NCBI GenBank assembly: GCA_025175895.1
Contig: CM045993.1
Span: 47,558,621 to 47,622,620 of the forward strand
Origin: Wurfbainia villosa
Lineage: Eukaryota; Streptophyta; Magnoliopsida; Zingiberales; Zingiberaceae
Reading direction: 5' to 3'
Length of the DNA stretch: 64,000 nucleotides
The notes under the pieces were generated by a model. It saw nothing but the letters and a program-made list of their open reading frames with translations, searched no databases and was not told the DNA's origin. Position numbers and translations under genes: made by a program. Of the stretch, positions 59,771-64,000 are shown in pieces (positions within the stretch are counted from its first letter, which is position 1; each line of letters opens with the position of its first letter).

Positions 59771-61072
59771 ATGCTTAAGTCTATCCAGATTCTCTTATCT
59801 ATAGCTGCTCATATGGATTATGAGATTTGGCAGATGGATGTCAAGACAGCTTTCCTTAACAGAAGTCTTGAGGAGAACATCTATATGCGGCAACCAGAGG
59901 GATTCATTGCAAAAGGCAAAGAGCATCTTGTATGTAAGCTTAATCGGTCCATTTATGGATTGAAGCAAGCTTCTAGATCTTGGAACATCCGCTTTGATGA
60001 GGTAATCCAGTCATATGGATTTATTCAAAGTCCGGATGAGCCTTGTGTATACAAGAGATGTGATGGAAACGTAGTGGTGTTTCTTGTACTATACGTAGAT
60101 GACATTTTGTTAGTTGGCAACAATATCAAAGTGTTATCAGACGTAAGAGTATGGTTGTCCAAACAGTTTGATATGAAGGACTTGGGAAAAGTGGGACACA
60201 TCCTTGGGATCAAAGTTATAAGGGATCGCAAGAAAAGGATGTTGTGCTTATCTCAAGCTTCATACATTGACACTATCCTTGCTCGTTTTAGCATGCAGAA
60301 CTCCAAGAAAGGTTTTCTACCTTTTAGGCATGGAGTTCCTTTATCTAAAGAGATGTGTCCCAAAACATCAAAGGAGATAGAGGACATGAAGGCGGTTCCT
60401 TATGCTTCGGCAGTAGGAAGCCTTATGTATGCTATGCTATGTACGAGACCGGATATCTGCTTTGTCGTGGGCATGGTTAGCAGATATCAGAGTAATCCTG
60501 GACAGGGACATTGGACTACGGTAAAGCATATATTGAAGTACCTGAGAAGGACTAGGGATTATATGCTGGTTTACCGGGCAGATCAATTAGTCCCTGTGGG
60601 TTACACGGATTCGGATTTCCAATCAGATAGGGACAAGAGTAAGTCTACCTCGGGGTTTGTGTTTACTTTTGGAGGTGGAGCCATAATATGGAGGAGTGTC
60701 AAGCAGAAATGCGTGGCGGACTCTACCATGGAAGCTGAGTATGTGGCAGCCTCTGAGGCAGCCAAGGAAGCTGTATGGCTCAGGAACTTCTTGATGGACT
60801 TGGATGTGATTCCTGGTTTGCCCAGAACTATCACAATTTATTGTGATAACAGTGGTACAGTTGCAAACTCGAAGGAACCACGAGCCCATAAGGCGAGTAA
60901 ACACATAGAGCGCAAGTACCACCTTATACAAGAGATCGTAAAGCGAGGAGAAGTTGCTGTCGCCAAGATTGCATTAGAGGATAACCTGGCGTATCCATTC
61001 ACTAAGGCCCTTCCAGCGAAAGCGTTTGATAGGCATGTGGAGGACATAGGGATCAGATGTATGACAGAGTGA
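59771..61072 (+). CDS. pol: D2 reverse transcriptase (RVT_2) and RNase H
   Basis: 433 codons from ATG 59771; the real domain begins upstream of this ATG. 'DVKTAFLNRSLEENIYM', 'KLNRSIYGLKQASRSWN', catalytic Y-V-D-D at 60092-60103, 'LGIKVIRDRKKRMLCLSQ', 'YASAVGSLMYAMLCTRPDI', then RNase H with 'VGYTDSDFQSDRDKSKSTS', 'DSTMEAEYVAASEAAKEAVW', 'IYCDNSGTVANSKEPRAHK' and end 'YPFTKALPAKAFDRHVED'. No stop for the whole length, the best preserved RT in the window together with C. Minus-strand frames here are shadows. Confidence 0.94.
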   Translation: MLKSIQILLSIAAHMDYEIWQMDVKTAFLNRSLEENIYMRQPEGFIAKGKEHLVCKLNRSIYGLKQASRSWNIRFDEVIQSYGFIQSPDEPCVYKRCDGNVVVFLVLYVDDILLVGNNIKVLSDVRVWLSKQFDMKDLGKVGHILGIKVIRDRKKRMLCLSQASYIDTILARFSMQNSKKGFLPFRHGVPLSKEMCPKTSKEIEDMKAVPYASAVGSLMYAMLCTRPDICFVVGMVSRYQSNPGQGHWTTVKHILKYLRRTRDYMLVYRADQLVPVGYTDSDFQSDRDKSKSTSGFVFTFGGGAIIWRSVKQKCVADSTMEAEYVAASEAAKEAVWLRNFLMDLDVIPGLPRTITIYCDNSGTVANSKEPRAHKASKHIERKYHLIQEIVKRGEVAVAKIALEDNLAYPFTKALPAKAFDRHVEDIGIRCMTE

Positions 61073-61095
61073 TGACGGCATAGACTTTTAGTATA

Positions 61096-61105
61096 AGTGG
61101 GAGAT
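61096..61105 (+). other. D2 polypurine tract
   Basis: AGTGGGAGAT directly before the 3' LTR. Confidence 0.8.
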
Positions 61106-63039
61106 TGTTGGAATGTATACTGAAAGCCTAGCTCTTTTTGTATGAACATTTTATTTTGGAATAAGAATCACATGATCATTGTTTGCACTTTATATATTTA
61201 TTATATATGTGTGCATATTGTCTAATATTTTACATTGTAGATAACATGGTGCTTAGTGTGGCACAGAAGATCATGTTATCAGTCCCTTGTAAAATATAAG
61301 TAGAGGCTCACGACCAAGATGGTTTTGGACAAACCATTGGCATGGTTGTAGTGTAGCTTGGTATTGTTTTGTCTTGAACATAAAGTTACACTAGTACACT
61401 TAGGTGTATTGAGTAGGACCGACATAGAGGTGATTCAATTTAGTACTGACTACATAATTGAATTGGACCTCGGATATTATGTTGTGCATGCTCTTAATCC
61501 CGATATAATAACGGGCACATGTACTTAGTATTTATTTCTTTGATTTACCAGAGGGTGAGATTTAGATGGATTAAATCAATATGCCCGGTAAGTTGGGAAA
61601 TGATATTATTTACATGGTGTGCCATTGATTATAGGAGGAAACCGTGTCCTATATATTAGGTTGATGATGTCCCCTTGAGGAGCTCATAAGGTTCATCATG
61701 TAAACCCAGCTGGTTGACTTAGTCAACTTGATGATAAGGTTGAGTGGTACTACTCGAGGAATTAGATGTTAATTAATTGATGGTCTGTAAATCAATTAAT
61801 TGACGGACATTCGATATCTTAAACACGGGGAGATTAATGTACAAATAATATATGGAGCCCATATTAATTTATGGGGGTTGGTGAGGTAGTTCAATGATGA
61901 TCCTCTAGTGTAATGGAACATCATTGATGGATCAAGTTTGTGTGGATCGAATCCATCGGGTGGCCAAGATCCAACTCCTCCTTATGGTCCTTATCGTAGC
62001 CTAATATAATCCTTGCGAAGTCTAGATCCAAGAATGTAAAACAAAACCTAGAACCAACGGTTGGGATTAAATTCCTAGATCCGATGGTTAGGAGGAAACC
62101 CTAGAATCGACGGTTGAGATTAAATCCCTAGATCCGACGGTTGGGATAAAACCCTAGATCCGACGGTTGGGATGAAATCCTAGATCCGACGGTTGGGATG
62201 AAATCCTAGATCCGACGGTTGAGATGAAACCCTAGATCCGACGGTTGGGATAAAACCCTAGATCCGACGGTGGAGGTTAAATCCCTAGATCCGACGGTGG
62301 AGATTAAAGGAGTCCTAAGCCTAACTCTATAAAAGGAAAGCTTAGGGTTGGGCGGCAATAATTCAAATTGATTGAGGAATTAGGGTTTTAGCTCATCCAA
62401 AAGTGGGCGGCTAGGGTTTTTGGGTGGCTAGGGTTTTGGAGCAAAATAAGTGGGTGGTAACTCTTCCTTCTAGTTGATTGCCGGCGCCCATCCTCCTCCA
62501 TCAACACTTGGCCGGCGCCCATCCTAGAGGCCTCTCCCTTCTTCCTTGGCCGGCAGTTCTCCTACCATTGGTGGCCGGCGTTCATCTTCCTCCATACTCT
62601 CCAAGGTGGCCGGCGGTTCTCCTTCCATTGGTGGCCGACGCATCATCCACTTGATCCTTGGCCGGCGGTTGCACCAAATTCCCTAATTTGGTGGCCGGTT
62701 CTAGAAAGGATAGGTATTTGTAAGTTCTTCTCTTTGTTCGCAGCGGACAAGGTAGAGAAGAAAGCGATCTAGAAGGCTTCTACTCGTGGAGGATCTTCGT
62801 CCACACGTCGTCCACGAGAAGGATAGGACATACAGTAGAAGATCATGAGGTATAAAGTTATTTTAACTTTATTTACAGATCTGAGCTTGTTCTTTTATGT
62901 TTTGATTATGCATGTGTAAATTAGTAAATATATTGTATAATCATGGACCCCGAAGACAAACACAAAAATCGGCGATCTGTCCGTCGTCTCTTCTGCGGCT
63001 AACCAACTAGAAGGGTTGTGTTACTTGAACAACTAGTTT
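61106..63039 (+). repeat. D2 3' LTR, truncated at right
   Basis: Matches 54080-56012 to GAACAACTAGTTT, then breaks off; the last ~145 bp of the 5' LTR have no counterpart. The tandem array (62045-62309) and TATA box are present. The break joins SIRE-like sequence without LTR ends, so it is a deletion or rearrangement and not a clean insertion. Confidence 0.9.
62045..62309. repeat. Tandem TAGATCCGACGG array in D2 3' LTR
   Basis: Partner of 55020-55286, about ten 26-28-bp units with some different point changes. Confidence 0.92.
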
Positions 63040-63557
63040 AACTCAAACTCATCTAATACCATGGTGGATTATGGGGAAAGCTAATGTGCAAGTCATGTGC
63101 ATTGAGTCCATTGATCATGATCCAATATAGGTGTTTTAAAAAAGAATTTAAAATCATTTTAGAAAACCTTGGCGAAGTCTATCTTTTGATAGCAATCACC
63201 ATTGAGAGAGTTGATACAATGTAGGGACAAAGCATTGAACTTTTCAATGGTTTTGAACTTTGTTTCAATCTCATTATTTTATGGGTATTTTAGTTTTCAA
63301 ATATTTTTCACCCATTGTATTTTTTATAAGTATTATACGTATGAAGTTTCAAGATTTTTCAAAATACGTATATTTACTTATGTATTTTCAAATTCGATTT
63401 CTGATTTTTGAATTTCTGTATTTGCAAAAATCAGTCGACTGCCACTTATGGCAGTCTACTGGCATCAACTGCTGACTGTCAGAGTTGATTGCCAGGTTTG
63501 ATTTCGGGTAAATAAGATTTGTTTAGTCTGATTTTAACTATGTTATGTTAGGAATAT
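63040..63557 (+). other. SIRE-like 3' internal remnant, no gene
   Basis: AT-rich sequence resembling 37320-38040 of element H in style and order: long T-runs, then CAGTCGACTGCCA at 63433-63445, then a T-rich tail. No protein domain. Frames at 63202-63475 are not supported. Confidence 0.45.
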
Positions 63558-64000
63558 TGTAACGGCTAGAGGGGGTGGGGGTGATTAGCCTTTCTTCGTT
63601 TCTACAAGCAAGTTAGCGGAAGCAATACAAATACAAATATGAATACAAATAAGAAACAAGAAAATCAACGCTAACACCCGATGTACGTGGTTCGGAGATG
63701 ACGCTCCTACTCCATGGCAATCCGTAAGGTGGATTAGCCCTAGCCAAGCTTCACTAAACACCTCCTTTGGTTGAACCAAGGTGGAGAAACCTTTCTTACA
63801 ATGCTCTCCTCTTCTTTACAATGATGGATGATTAAGAACTAGAGAAGAGGAGGTTTTGAATTGCTAAAACACTTGGAAAAACTTGGTGAGCACGAGGGTG
63901 TAGTTAGGAGTAAGAGCACTAGCTTCACCAAGCTCCCCAAGGCCCCCTTTTATAGAAGAGGGGTTGTTTTTCCCGTTGGGCCTCGATCAGTCGACTGATG
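63558..64000 (-). repeat. Start of another SIRE/G-like LTR, minus orientation, cut by window end
   Basis: TGTAACGGCTAGAGGGGGTGGGGGTGATTAGC corresponds to the TGTTGG...GGCTAGAGGGGGGTGAATAGC start of the G and H LTRs. CTTTTATAGAAGAGG at 63951-63965 is the (minus) TATA zone, and CAGTCGACTGATG closes the window. There is no primer site on its left, so it is a separate insertion, solo or the 3' LTR of a minus element. Confidence 0.6.

Larger units (their letters stand above)
54080..63039 (+). mobile_element. Copia element D2, 9.0 kb, 3' LTR truncated
   Basis: 5' LTR, primer site, leader, degraded gag, integrase, RT/RNase H, polypurine tract and a 3' LTR missing its last ~145 bp, all on the plus strand. 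It lies in gag of C2 (TGAAA at 54075-54079 is the candidate duplication). The two LTRs are very similar, with a few dozen scattered differences over ~1.93 kb by eye, so the insertion is moderately young even though gag is badly damaged. Confidence 0.93.

Overview
The window is a stretch of angiosperm nuclear heterochromatin made almost entirely of LTR retrotransposons inserted into one another. The Copia and Gypsy lineages, long LTRs, tRNA-iMet and tRNA-Asp type primer sites, stop-ridden polyproteins, (TA)n tracts and solo LTRs all point to a mid-size or large plant genome. A monocot is possible, but nothing in the sequence fixes the species. I found no host protein gene, tRNA, rRNA, CRISPR array or organelle segment.

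Layout, left to right. (1) 1-5785: a minus-strand Ty3/Gypsy element (RT, RNase H, protease, gag, primer site, 2.57 kb LTR) that runs off the left edge. It sits inside the 5' LTR of (2), 5781-13033: a plus-strand Athila-like element with a gag fragment and an ATHILA-ORF1-like protein but no pol. A solo LTR (7355-8421) splits its gag frame. (3) 13034-22623: a minus-strand Copia element ('E') that received the Athila-like element in its RT and a 3.05 kb Gypsy solo LTR (14924-17971) in its GAG-pre-integrase codons. (4) 22624-25375: a SIRE-like Copia ('G', minus), interrupted by E. (5) 25376-38743: the 3' end of a Copia element ('D3', plus). Its 3' LTR is cut by Copia 'C' (25886-35808, nearly complete, itself carrying a 628-bp TRIM) and by a rearranged LTR element 'H' (36693-38324). 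(6) 38744-39852: a plus-strand LTR fragment ('I'). (7) 39853-47696: a SIRE/Maximus Copia ('F', minus). (8) 47697-54079: a second copy of the C family ('C2'), with an E-family solo LTR in its own LTR and its gag cut by (9) 54080-63039: a second D-family Copia ('D2', plus). (10) 63040-64000: SIRE-like 3' sequence and the start of another minus-strand LTR.

Insertion order follows from who interrupts whom, and target-site duplications support it for the solo LTRs (CACAT, AGTTA, AGATT), the TRIM (TAAAT) and element C (ATAAT). Deepest visible chain: I <- D3 <- G <- E <- Athila-like <- Gypsy or solo LTR, six layers.

No set of genes here works together as a host pathway. The coding parts are retroelement gag, protease, integrase, reverse transcriptase and RNase H. 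C and D2 are the best preserved, but both carry stops or frameshifts. The most informative signals are the TRIM with apparently identical LTRs, the pol-less Athila-like element, a 90-bp inverted repeat at the end of H, a recurrent 10-bp palindrome (CAGTCGACTG) shared by several LTR families, and several tandem-repeat arrays inside LTRs.
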